From: Rhyzopertha dominica
Lineage: Eukaryota > Arthropoda > Insecta > Coleoptera > Bostrichidae
NCBI GenBank assembly: GCA_025024175.1
Contig: QCXZ01000041.1
Coordinates: 22,625,786 to 22,689,785, forward strand
Direction: 5' to 3'
DNA length: 64,000 bases
The first letter of the stretch is position 1, and each line of letters begins with the position of its first letter. Of the stretch, positions 36,361 to 47,506 are shown piece by piece. The notes below the pieces were generated by a model. That model had not been told where the DNA came from and made no database searches. It was given only the letters and a program-made list of their open reading frames with translations. The position numbers were made by a program, and so were the translations under genes.

Positions 36361-38846
36361 GCAAAATGTTGTCAGGCTTCGTCTCGCGGCAGCACTAAAA
36401 AGAGATTTTGGAAATTTATTTAGTCAAGAGATTACACTGAATGAGTGACAAACTTTCATTAAAAGTCACATAATTCTAACAAATAAAACATTGTATTTAC
36501 CCAAAGGCTAGCCATACGCATTAAATAATGACAAAAGTATGAGTGGCAGTGTTTTCTTGGAGTGGTGATCTGTTATGCAGCGAGCGAAGAATTTTTGCCT
36601 GTAGTTTCTAGTAGGTAAAAGCTCGATGTCTCATAACCGTTACGTGTAAACCAGTGCACAATCCTATCCTTGATTATTAATTCATCATCATTTGCACTAA
36701 CCGTCAAGAATTGCATTTAGTTCGCAGAATAATCACGAGAAATGCTCGTAGTACCTTAATATTGGTAATGTATACGTATAACAGATGGTTCTACAAACGA
36801 CAGATGTGTTTCTGCGTCATTTTTAAATCCTATTAGGATAATTCAAATGTTTAGGCAAATTGGGAAGGCTCAAACCATCGACAGAAAAAAATACTCCCTC
36901 CGCTAAAAGGTATGTGATTGATCAATAACAGTAACCGATTAACGGTTTAAATAATATTATATAACAATTTTTTTATATAATATATGAAAAAAAATATTGA
37001 AATATACTTTCTGCTTATATATATATATGAAATTATCTTGGTAACATATGCACCTTGAGTTCATATTGACAACAACGTATGAATACATTATAATATGCCC
37101 GTGGAAGACTCTCACGCAAAACGTTGTACTGATAGGTAATTATGAAAATGGATTAGTACATTTTCTTGAACTAATCATGATCCCTGTTAACACCTTTATT
37201 AACATGATAATGCAACCGTCTGCCACCTACAGATATTCTGCGCCGGTTATTATGTACAAAGAAAGTGGGATAACAGAAAAAACCTCAGGCGCAATTTCAA
37301 ATCAAGACAAGTATATAATGCTATTTTGATCTCATTTTCATATCGAGGGCAGCTAATCCTTCTTAAAGATTGTTACGAAAATGATCGTAAACGTAGGTTA
37401 TGTGGAGATCTATGTTATTCTGTGAAGTTACAGCCTATAATATTTTGAGGCCCTACAGATGCCAATCAATATTTACATAGGCGCATTACTGGAAACAGAT
37501 ACACATTTCAAGTAGAAACTGTCAGCAATCACACAAATAATTGAAAACAGCATATCAGAAGCGATTGAGGTATTGATTGGAATTTGAATGGTTGATCTTG
37601 AAGTTATAAGCTCGTAATAATGATTTATATTATGGTTTGTAGCTTTCGGGTTTGCAAAACATATTAGTTTAAGTATCATAAGTATCGTTATGTTACGTCA
37701 ATTATTGTTGGAAAGAACTTTTTACTCGGAAACATTTAACATCGACTTGTAAAAAATTCTGCATCTCTTATTTTTGTAATATAGACATATTCCATATTTT
37801 TTTTCGAATCTATTTAATGTTATCATAAATTGCTGAATTGACGAAAATTTGATGCTTGTTAAACTTACTTAACTCTAGAGGTATGGCTACAAAACACAAA
37901 ATTATCTAAATTTTTTATTTCATTTAATAAACAAATCTCCATATTTGTATAGAGGACTACCTTAAAATTACGATTTCCACCCTCCGCATTGTGTGTAGTA
38001 ATATATGATAGAAGCCGTCAACACGTTTAATATTCCTAGGTACATCATAACTTCACGATATATAACGCGATCCTTAGATTAGGTCTTCGTCGCCCGTGGC
38101 TTGTTATATAAGCATAAAAGCTTTACAACCTCCACATATAGACGGTATAACAAGGAACTCATTCGAGATGCATACGTAGTAACCCATTTGTGATAAAGCG
38201 ACCGAGCTTACATATCATGCAAGACTCGCACTCTAACATGCACTACTCGTTTGATCCGGTACTCGTGTACGTTACATTGATTGATGGGGGTGTAATAAAC
38301 ATTGTACGCTGGCACACTGGGCTGATTATAACAAATAGCCCTGGAGAATGTCGGCCACTTGATACCCACTTAACTAGTCGACGTAGGCGTGGGCTGGAGG
38401 AGGTTAACAGGGATACAAAATATATGACAGTACAGATTAGAAAAAAAGNTGCAACAATATATTTATACGCATCGTGGTCAATACATTAATTGATTAACGT
38501 TTGGATCAAGTTTAACAAGAAAAAGTAGAAAAATTTTATAATTATGGCATACCACTTTACGTTCCAGTTCAACCTGACTTGGCGCCATTTCAAGTGACGA
38601 GCTTTGTGTGGCGGAGTCTGTTGTAGATTCCAAAGTGGACGGAGCATGAAACATCATCGCAAGAACCCTTTGATTAACCCCACTATTCCTGTTATAAAGA
38701 CATCCAGAATTGGCCGTAAATTATCACAAGCATGGATATAAATGTGTAACAGGCTAAGGAAAATTATTCACATAGTCTAATGGCTGCATACAGTGTCTTA
38801 AAAAATACTTAGAAGCGCAAAGTGTATTCCATGCAAACGGCATGTA
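36361..38846. other. Non-coding stretch
   Basis: Chance frames only, including one of 99 codons at 38190-38489 interrupted by an ambiguous base. No family recognised. Confidence 0.45.
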
Positions 38847-38945
38847 TACTTTTTCATTTCTTCTTATGCCTCCTAACCCATCAAAATATCATCGACGTTA
38901 ATTATAAACAAATTTCAGGCAATAATTAACTTTCTCTATACATAT
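38847..38945 (+). repeat. Body repeat of tRNA-derived unit, first copy
   Basis: About 100 bp beginning TACTTTTTCATTTCTTCTTA and containing ATCATCGACGTTAATTATAA, repeated at 39134-39232 with a 287-bp offset and only a few substitutions. No tRNA-like head precedes this copy. Confidence 0.8.
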
Positions 38946-39067
38946 AATATACTTGGGTTGTAATTAGCTGCTGGTCGCCATAATCTGGCCACTGCAGCGA
39001 ACTACGTTCTGAAGTTCGCAAATAAAGAGCGATGTATATATGCCACTTTGACCGCGATTCTGAATAG

Positions 39068-39127
39068 GGCCCTGATAGCTCAGTGTAGAGCGTTCAAAAG
39101 GTCCCGAGTTCAAATCTCGGTCAAGGC
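39068..39127 (+). other. tRNA-like head lacking the anticodon arm (probable SINE head)
   Basis: A D arm (GCTC-AGTGTA-GAGC at 39078-39091) and a perfect T arm (CCGAG-TTCAAAT-CTCGG at 39104-39120) are present, giving good RNA polymerase III A-box (TAGCTCAGTGTAGAGCG) and B-box (GAGTTCAAATCTC) matches. Only about 12 bases separate the arms, so the anticodon stem-loop is deleted, and the flanks do not form an acceptor stem. It cannot be a working tRNA. Followed at once by the repeated body sequence, it is most likely the 5' end of a tRNA-derived SINE. Confidence 0.65.
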
Positions 39128-39133
39128 TGGCAA

Positions 39134-39232
39134 TACTTTTTCATTTCTTCTTATGCGTCTTAACCCATTAAAATATCATCGACGTTAATTATAAACAAAT
39201 TTCAGGCAGTAATTAACTTTCTCTGTACCTAA
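39134..39232 (+). repeat. Body repeat of tRNA-derived unit, second copy
   Basis: Near-identical to 38847-38945. It lies 7 bp downstream of the tRNA-like head, so head plus body would form a SINE-like unit of about 165 bp. Confidence 0.8.
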
Positions 39233-40299
39233 GTATGTCCACAAACCGCAAATTTGCATACCTAATTACAATTTTTAATCACACAGTGTCTAGAAAAAAT
39301 TAGAATTAAACTGAAATAATTGAGACTTTAACACTAACTTCTTAAGCATAAGAGGATCAAGACTCAATCGGGATGTCTAGCAAATACTGGGTCTCCAAAA
39401 ACAGCCAAAGATTGATGTGAGACGCATAAAAAAGATGTAGTTCTACAAGGGAACGTTTTCTTTACTAATTTTAAAACTCCAAGCGCGAAAATTGCTTATG
39501 TTGTTGACTTGTGACTTTTGTAATAATGAAGTATTTTGCAGCTAGGTTAAAAGACTAAAAAATCCGGTTGATTTTACAGCCTACAGTACCAATAGTACTC
39601 ATTAAAGCCAAAACCTACAAAGCTTTTTCGTTAACCCAGAGAAGTCCCTTTCAGATAAATTTATATACACTAAGCGTAAAGAAAAATTGCAAACTATATC
39701 TGGAGTGAAATAAAAATGCAGCACAGTATCGTTAGCTGGTGTATGTTGAAGTAATTTATCGTATTTAAAATCACAAAGAAGTATGTCTAAAAGAATCTGC
39801 ATCTGTTGTTGCAAATCGAAATTGATACTCGTTCAAATTACAGTTTCATGTGTACAAATAATATCAGAACGAGCATAGTGCCTATTTTGTTGCAATTGTT
39901 TTATACAAAATTTGTGTCTCTCTTTGCCTCTAAATGGCTCCTGTTCCTAATGTTTGCTTAAACATTAAACAAAGAGAAACAAAGTTCTTATTTCAAGACT
40001 AAATCCAGTTGCTCAATCGTCACTCGGAAGCCTAAACAAATTCAGGAAGAGTGTTCTATACGTTAAAGCTAGTTTCTTATATTCTTCACTAATTAAAATG
40101 TTATTTAAATATTAAATAGACATCTGATTTGACTAGTGTATTATTGGAGCACCATTGTTTACTGCTTCTTGGCTGCGTAACCGTGATTAGCGAATTAATA
40201 ATCTAACGGAATTTCGTTTTTACTAGTAAAAGTAAGTCCTCGTGTTGATGATATGTTTTCATATTTGGCCATTGTAAACTTTCTCACAAAAGCATAATG
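39233..40299. other. Non-coding stretch
   Basis: No recognisable gene. Confidence 0.45.
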
Positions 40300-40830
40300 G
40301 TATACCTTAGACCCCCCACGCTCCTAATATGATGTCCACACTATGCCTTTTCAGTAGCTGCCCTGTTTCCTCCGTGATGATGTAGTCTGCAGGTTCCTGC
40401 GTCTCTTGATAGCATTTTCGATCGGTATCCTAGTAGCTTTTGGTGTAGCTGTTACAGTTCCTCCTATAGACATGCTGGTTCTATGGTTTTGCTTATTTTT
40501 TGTGTGTTGATGACTCCTTATTTCTAGACGACGTTGAAGTCTGCACGTAGGTAACGGTCGTATGTGTTGATTTCCTAACATCCTATCTTTTCACCAATAT
40601 ATCAAGCAAGGGCAAGGCGCACTTGGTTTTCGTTTCCTGGTAAACTGGATGCTGCTAACGTGGANCCTATTGAGGTGACTATNAAATTCATAGATGGTCT
40701 CCTTTCCACGTAGCCAGACGATAAATGTGTCGTACACATAATATCTGAACCAACGCTTAGCTGTCAGGCCATCAGTTTCCAATGCAACAATTTCCTCTAT
40801 ATTTTCATCTATGTGCTAGACATTAATGCT
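40300..40830 (-). pseudogene. Penelope-like element reverse transcriptase relic
   Basis: Minus-strand frames carry, in order, 'WFRYYVYDTFIVWLRGKE', where Penelope RT has W-x-RYVDDTFV-W, then 'SHLNR-H-SSIQFTRKRKPS', then in a shifted frame 'TYDRYLRADFN' (expected THTDRYLHADSN) and 'GVINT', and finally 'QLLKRHSVDIIL' (expected LLRKH-I). This order is diagnostic for the second half of a Penelope RT. The first Asp of the catalytic VDD is Tyr. There are at least two frame changes and in-frame stops, plus two ambiguous bases (40665, 40683). The GIY-YIG part is absent. The copy is more eroded than the one at 28.7 kb. Confidence 0.8.
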
Positions 40831-43649
40831 GATAATAGCAGCTGTTTCTGTCTTCAAATGTGAAGACGCGTATCTTAAAAAAGTAACTCTCAGTAGGGCT
40901 AGTAAGTATCTAAAACTCAACACAGCATATGAAGACTGTAGTCATAGACTACGCCAATGGTATTCGATATTTCCGACTTAGCGTGTTAATGCCTTCCCAG
41001 GTCTTTCCATTATTCATTGTCTTTTCCCACCTTTCTTTCTCCGAAGCAAATCCGTAAAAATATCAAATATGCGGTCGCGTTTCGAATCCCGTAATTAATA
41101 CAGCCCGTGACGCGTGATTAATCAAGTTAAACTGTAAATTATAAGGCACACGGCGTCCTTGCACATTCGGTGTGCTCAGATTCACGGCTTATGCACTTCG
41201 TAAATCACATGGGAGGCTGAGGCATTATTTATGTGTGTCATCGTCCTGAGCTTTCGGTGTAACCTCCTTTGAAGCAAGTGTACCGGGTCAGATGATGATG
41301 TGATGTAAAATAGAACTTATTTGATGTTCATTAGCAATAGCGTTGGAAATACTAGGAAATTCTGCTATTTCTGGAGATTCTCCTAAACCGAAAGACGTCA
41401 AAAGGACATGTGTGTAGTGCTTTGTCCGAAATACTCAAATGCTTGATACAGTATAGTTTAAATGATCGTCAGGGACTAAAACGAACTATAACAAAAATAT
41501 ACGTTCAAAACGGCATCAGGTTAGGATTATTGGAACAGCTACACATAAACAGAACACTTAACAACCCCCACAAAAATATCTGTAACGATCAAGTGGAATT
41601 CCCTAGTTTGTTTATCAACGCTGCCATAAATGTCACCCGCTCGTAGGTATAGAGGCTCGTGGGATCTGCATCTAACTTTAAGCAACAGTTTCGTTTTGTA
41701 AACTCTTTGAGAAAGGCCTAATAAGCCGAAACATGTAAGAGGTTAAACTCAATAAAATCTGAAACATTACCAAGTGTTATAATTATTATATTAAAAATAT
41801 AGTGCTTCAAATTTAGACAAAGATTTGTCTTAATAAGAACAAACATTTGTACTAAAACTGATATAAGTATTACCGAGTGTTCTTATTTCTGTATCAGTCA
41901 GTAATACCCGTATATCACCATATTGTAAATTGTACACTCATTGGCTGTAATAGTTTTAAATATTATCTTGATTTTCTGAACTGAAATGCTGACCATAAAT
42001 TGAAATTGATAGCTTTACAATATATGTGGTTATTAATAAATTGCTGTTCGCATCAGTGAGAAATTCGAAGGTGGAATATTATGTGAAGTGTATAGGTACT
42101 TTAACAATAATCATCTGAGGAATACTTCAATATATTCTAGGACAAAACAACGCCTTTTAATGCAAAGTATGGACAGTTTCTTTAGAGATCGTTCCTTCTC
42201 TATGCTGAAAGCCTTAAATATCGAAAATAGTCAAAGATAAAGGTTTCTTAATGTCCTTAAATTTCGGTGGGTAACTAGGTATCATTCCTTCCGTTATCAC
42301 GGACGCTATTGTTTTGGAAAGAGGATTTAATCTCAACTGCGGAATATTGAGTAAATTGCAAATTCTTAAGACAGATTTTCAGTAGAAATTCATTTTTACG
42401 TAAATAGTGGGTTAGGAACGTGTATATGTCTAAATGAATACAGCTACTGGTTGTTAACTGTCGCAACTACTTATGACTTGGAGTGATAATGAGAAGTAGT
42501 ATAAGTATGTCAAATGTAATATAGCATTATTAAAATAAGGCTGTGAATAGCCGCTAGCGAGTTTGTGCGGACAATCGCTCAAACAAATGTTTGCGAACAG
42601 TTACAATACTTCAATTAATTGTCAATTAGAAAAAAATAGGGAACAGTCTTGCATTTTGTAAATCACACAAATTATAATTGAAGTATGTTGAATTTTTGTA
42701 CTCAGCCGTACCAGCACCACATACCACAAGCCCTACGTTGTAGCGAGACATAATTAGACATTAACTAAACAATTTAAAGACACACTTCTGGGTTTACGTC
42801 ATGTTCTTATTTCAAAAACATGAAAGATAGTTTAAACCCTCTTTATACCAAAAAGATTTCTGAAGGACTACTATGAATATATACAATTCGTGAAAAAGCG
42901 GTTATTTTATTTGCTAGTTGTTAGATACCTATGGATTGTTATACGAGACAACCATAAGCAGTATCATTTGAGAGATTGAAAACGAACATCTCAAAAAGAT
43001 GTNGATTAAGGAAGGAATCTTAGTATCGCTGTAGTATCGTATACCACAATGTCATAGGTAGGTAGTTATTTAATTGTAAAGCAATGGCGTATGTAAATGG
43101 GGTGATATAGGAGATAATTAACCTAACCTCAAAGAACAAATATAACTGTTAAAATTTTAGAATACATCCTGTAGAAGCCAATATTAAAATGTGCACTGTT
43201 CTGATATTATAAAAGGAAAAATATTTGTATACGAACGATCTCGAAGAAAGTCAGTTATAACCGGAAATATCAGTTATTTACCAGGAAAGAAACTAATTAG
43301 CTAAGTGGGCACAATAAACAACTTAGGTGTACTGGATATAATGTGTAAGTGGTTTACACAGCTCGTTACACTAAAAATAAAATATAAAATTTTAGGACTA
43401 CAGTAGAAACCCTGATTCTAAGACTACCAGACGAGGGATTCTGTCATACGTAGCGCGCTATTTTGACCCTATCAGCAATATTGATCGATTTATAATCCAT
43501 CTGAAGCTGTTGACGAAAAAGCTATAATGCTTGAGGTTAGAATGGGGCGACGACTTTTCCGAAAATATAAACAAAGTAAAAGTAAAATTCACATTAGATT
43601 TACCTACCGGTTTGCTAGATAATAAAATTGGTTAATTTTTTATCTTAAA
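40831..43649. other. Non-coding stretch
   Basis: No recognisable gene. 41707-41735 holds a stem-loop GGCC-TAATAA-GCC followed by GAAAC, preceded by TTGAGAA, a second degenerate hammerhead-like motif that may mark another Penelope 3' end. Confidence 0.45.
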
Positions 43650-45920
43650 CTAGCGATTCACCCCGGTTTCGCACGGGTAGTAGAGTATATCATGCCTACA
43701 ACAAATACCTTCCAGTCGTCAGCTCCATTCGCTCCAAAAGTCTGTTTATTATAGGAGTACACGCGCGTTATCTTTCGACTTAAATAGAAACAGTGATCGA
43801 CAGTGGGAAGCGCAGCGCAGGCACGGGGGTAATCGCATCAAGAGAGTCCCGCCATCGGTGTGAAAAACGCGCTTGGATTTATTTCCGCGCGCGTTAATTT
43901 TTTGTGATAGCTCGTAAGGTATTCATTTAAGTTAAATGGTGCAAAATTATAATAATGTGCATCAAATGCTTAGGGTAACTAACGCATTTAAGTTGATAAG
44001 GATTAATACTGTATCCGTCTAAGGCCCGGTTCTATAATTCAGGTATATACACTATACACCGAAAAAAATTACTCTAGGTTTTTTTTGGTCAGCGGTTGAT
44101 TACTTTTCACTGTATTTATTAGTTATGGATGTAAACGCCTTCATTATTATTAATTGCGCAGTTGTTGAACCTGATTCTGGACAAATTTTTGAATCGTGTT
44201 CGTGTGCATCTGATCATCGCGATATACATTTTGTATTAATATAATTAGTATAGATAAAAACTCACTTTAAGAACAGTGATTTTTTTACATTAATATTCAT
44301 ATCAAACCAGTACATAAATCCAATTTGTTTTTATTACTTGTAACATTTATTTTACTACAGACCAAACTATTTTACCCTGTAGGGCATTTAAACCATCAAT
44401 TACACATACGAATGAGAAATTGTGTTGAAATGGGTTTCTGAGTGTGAAAATTCAAGTCTCCAATTTTATCTTCAGGAATGCTAGTCAACCCGAATTATAC
44501 AAAAAAAAAAACAAAACGTCACCATTGCTATTTTACATAACATTTGTATAGATGAAAGGGATGGAGAACCACCTGTCGACAGGCCAAACAAAGAGGATGA
44601 AACACTCATTTTCGAAAATAATCAAATGCGATTAAGTATAACACATTATTTGTAACTGTTTTATTATCAACTTCATTCCTGTTATCACTCATAATAATAT
44701 GTGTTGACATCTCATAATCTAACAAGATGAAGCTTTTTTAATTTAGGATAAAAAGTTCTGCTTTATAAACAGTTTTGGTTTCAATTACTTACTTCTCCAG
44801 TCTGCGGACATTGTGTTGAAAATATTTGATGTTCCTAAAATTCAATAATATACACAAATATACTGGTTTTGTTCTGATTTATGCATATAAAAATTTTTAA
44901 TTTTTCTTTAGCCTTTGAAAAAAAAACCTCAATCATATTTTTCCTAACTTTATTCCCTCTATAAAATTTAGTTCTACATTGACATTTAAAAATCACGTAG
45001 GCTATACTTTTCAAGCTTCAATTGTAATTTTATAAACATAGCAATGTTCGCTAAAACTCCATTTATATTAAAAGTTATATTCGATTTTTCCAGTTTTAAT
45101 GATTTATTCATTACTAGCTCTCTTTAACTTTTCAGTATAATTCATTTCATTAATAAGCAGTGATTAATAACAAAGAAACTGTAAAATGCTCATTAGCAAT
45201 AATCATAATAAATAAAATATATAACTGAATAAAACACCATGACAAACATCTATTCCTTATTTTCTTACCTTTTGTTTGTAATCAGTATAAACTTTCTTAT
45301 TAAAAATAATCAATGACATTCTAATAAAAAATTATTGGAAGATCTATTATAAGCACGATGCTCATATTATAGTTATACTGTCATTTTTTAAATCGGCTTG
45401 AAAATTTCATAATAAAACCATGCATCTTTCGGAGAAGTTTTATTTTCAAGTGAGCTTCTTCCTATAGAACGCTTTTCTGTAATTTTGTAAAAACCTCGCA
45501 CGTGCGCACTAGAGGTTCAAATGAATTACCTGCATAAAATTAACCGAGAATTAATCCGACAGACCTCTGCAACTTGTGGAACGCACAGGGGGATAAAGTA
45601 AGAGATAAGCTAATTGCGAAAACTTGCTTGGAACAGCAATGCACAGGCCTACATAGTCTATGCACTTCTGTAAGAAAATTTGACTAGTCTTAATTTTAAC
45701 AATGGGATTACTTGGGGAGATTTTTCTTACAGAAATGCATGGACTATATCTGCATTGTAGAAGTTGGCCTAAATAGCTTTTCAATCGCCGCACATATATA
45801 CCCAAACCTTCCTCATGAATCACTCTATCTATTGGTGAAAACCGCATAAAAATCCGTGCAGTAGTTTTTGAGTTTATTGCGAGCAGACAGAGAGACTTTG
45901 TTTTATAATATGTATTGATT
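43650..45920 (+). repeat. Interspersed-repeat termini enclosing about 2.3 kb
   Basis: AACTAGCGATTCACCCCGGTTTCGCACGGG-type sequence at about 43650 and, at 45826-45920, 'GGTGAAAACCGCATAAAAATCCGTGCAGTAG ... CAGACAGAGAGACTTTG ... TTATAATATGTATTGATT' are words I know from the two ends of a very common insect retroelement (RTE-like or a SINE that shares its tail). No reverse transcriptase is present between them, so this is either a non-autonomous copy or one end of each of two copies. The right end recurs at about 56350-56440 because of the duplication described below. Confidence 0.45.
45654..45749. repeat. Hairpin with about 27-bp arms
   Basis: ATAGTCTATGCACTTCTGTA near 45654 pairs with TACAGAAATGCATGGACTAT near 45749 with few mismatches, and the TTCTTACAG/CTGTAAGAA core extends inward. 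Non-coding. The same hairpin is seen in the second block at about 56173-56268. Confidence 0.6.
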
Positions 45921-47204
45921 TACCACGCTAGCTTCTTCAAAATAGTATTGCTCATCCCTAAAAGATATGTGTCTGCGTCAGTAACGTAGACCACATTGTC
46001 TTGTAGCATTATATTGAAAATTTAATACTTCACGATGAGCACAAGCAAGTGCAAACATATTGAGGATAGTCATTTACCTAAGCATTGCGGTAAATATTAA
46101 TTAAGCTTTAGATATTTAAAAAATGTAACGTCGTTTACCCGTTGACGTGTGCAAAATGATTGTTATATTAAAAAGTTTTCACCCTCGAAAATTCAACCGA
46201 ACCTTGGTCTGCGTGACCATATTACATATGAATCCGGTTTTATCATTCTAAATTAGGGAAGTCGTATGTGAATTGTATTTCAGAATAAGTACTTGTAATG
46301 GAATACAAGTATGATACATTGAGGAATGTTAAACAAAGCTGAAGGCATGAAAGGGACACACAAGACAGATGCCGCACAAGTCGAAATAAATAGCCCCCTT
46401 CGCCAGAATGCCTTTAACTGCATTATTCGATTTATTCGCCAGTCGTACTGTTCAAAATTACTCTCGTACGCTTTTAAGAATAATAAAACCCATTGCATAA
46501 TTCGAATACAGCAAGGTATAACTGCAGGGACGTCACACTGCGCTATTTTGGACGTAAAAGAAAAGCCTGCGGTTAATAAACGATTCGCACAGTCGAAATT
46601 TTTATGCTGAATAGTAAAAAATGATTTAAGATAGCAGTTAAAACGGACGCTACACAACCAGGCAAAGGGATATAAACGACTCACACAACTTGTCCTGAAC
46701 CGGCGAAAACAGGGCTATTTATTACGGACAATGAGTTAAATACGTAATTTAATTAAGTAAAGGACTGGGACGGGATTAAACTGGCGTTATTTTTCTTTTC
46801 TACACTAAAACGCATTGTTCTCCAGTCTAAATAAGTCGTTCGCATTAATTGACTACAGTTTATCTCCGTTTATACTTTTTCTGGGCGAATTCCAGGTTAT
46901 AAACAAGAAAACCTGCGTCGGTAAGGCAGGCTACCGTTTTTCTTAATTACGATACAAAACTGCACCTACATAAATCGATCGCTCGGCAAGAACTGTTTGC
47001 TTGCCGCAAGATATTGTCAAGATTGCCGGCAATAATAAACTTCTGTGATGGCAAAATCCTCGAAAGACTTTTACTTGAACAATTCCGAGGTAATTACATC
47101 TTGCTCGTGCCAGTTGCCGAGACAAACGGGCTCTCTAACTCGTAGTCATTTACATCCGACTCGTTTTATTAGTCGTTTAAAATAATTACATATATTACTG
47201 CGCC
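45921..47204. other. Host flank 3' of the retroelement
   Basis: Overlapping frames of 134 codons (minus) and 94 codons (plus) cover 46280-46684, but neither has a recognisable motif. The patch 46320-47150 is richer in GC than its surroundings. No gene is assigned. Confidence 0.4.
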
Positions 47205-47485
47205 AGTAATGTTATTGGTTATTGCCAATAAGTTTTTAAAAACAATTTATTTTATCCAAAATACAAACGGTTAATATTTGAATACAAGTATCGTTATACC
47301 AAGCTATGAAACTACGACCGAACTAACTCTACTAGCCTTAAGTGCTATTTATTACTTTTCCTTATCGGAATAAATGTCTACTCAGCTTTCGCTCTAAGTC
47401 GCACATCTACAGAGCGCGCCCTGGCCTCGGTCCTGATACGGGAGAGGCCGATGTCCCTGGGGTGTTCATNTGGAAGGACATAACT
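47205..47485 (-). mobile_element. 3' LTR of errantivirus-like element (first copy)
   Basis: In element orientation (minus) the repeat starts AGTTATGTCC directly after a polypurine tract and ends TAACATTACT. AGT...ACT ends are typical of errantiviruses. Length is 281 bp. AATAAA-type polyadenylation signals are present (for example the complement of TTTATT at about 47247). The matching 5' LTR is not visible because the sequence stops at the gap before it, so the right boundary is inferred from the polypurine tract and the left from the AGT/ACT rule. Immediately beyond the LTR end is GGCGCAGTAAT, so TGGCGCAGT, the start of a tRNA-Ser-type primer site, appears across the boundary. Confidence 0.6.
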
Positions 47486-47498
47486 CCTCCCTCCTTAG
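47486..47498 (-). promoter_or_regulatory. Polypurine tract, plus-strand primer site
   Basis: AAGGAGGGAGG on the minus strand, between the env stop and the LTR start AGTTATG. It has the position and composition of the primer for plus-strand DNA synthesis. Confidence 0.75.
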
Positions 47499-47506
47499 AA
47501 GNGAAA

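Noticed and set aside
39068..39127. A functional tRNA gene
   Set aside because: The anticodon arm and acceptor stem are missing.
46280..46684. 134-codon minus-strand frame and its 94-codon plus-strand partner, both repeated at 56766-57203
   Set aside because: They recur only because the block is duplicated. The two frames overlap on opposite strands and have no motif; conservation between the blocks is not evidence of selection.
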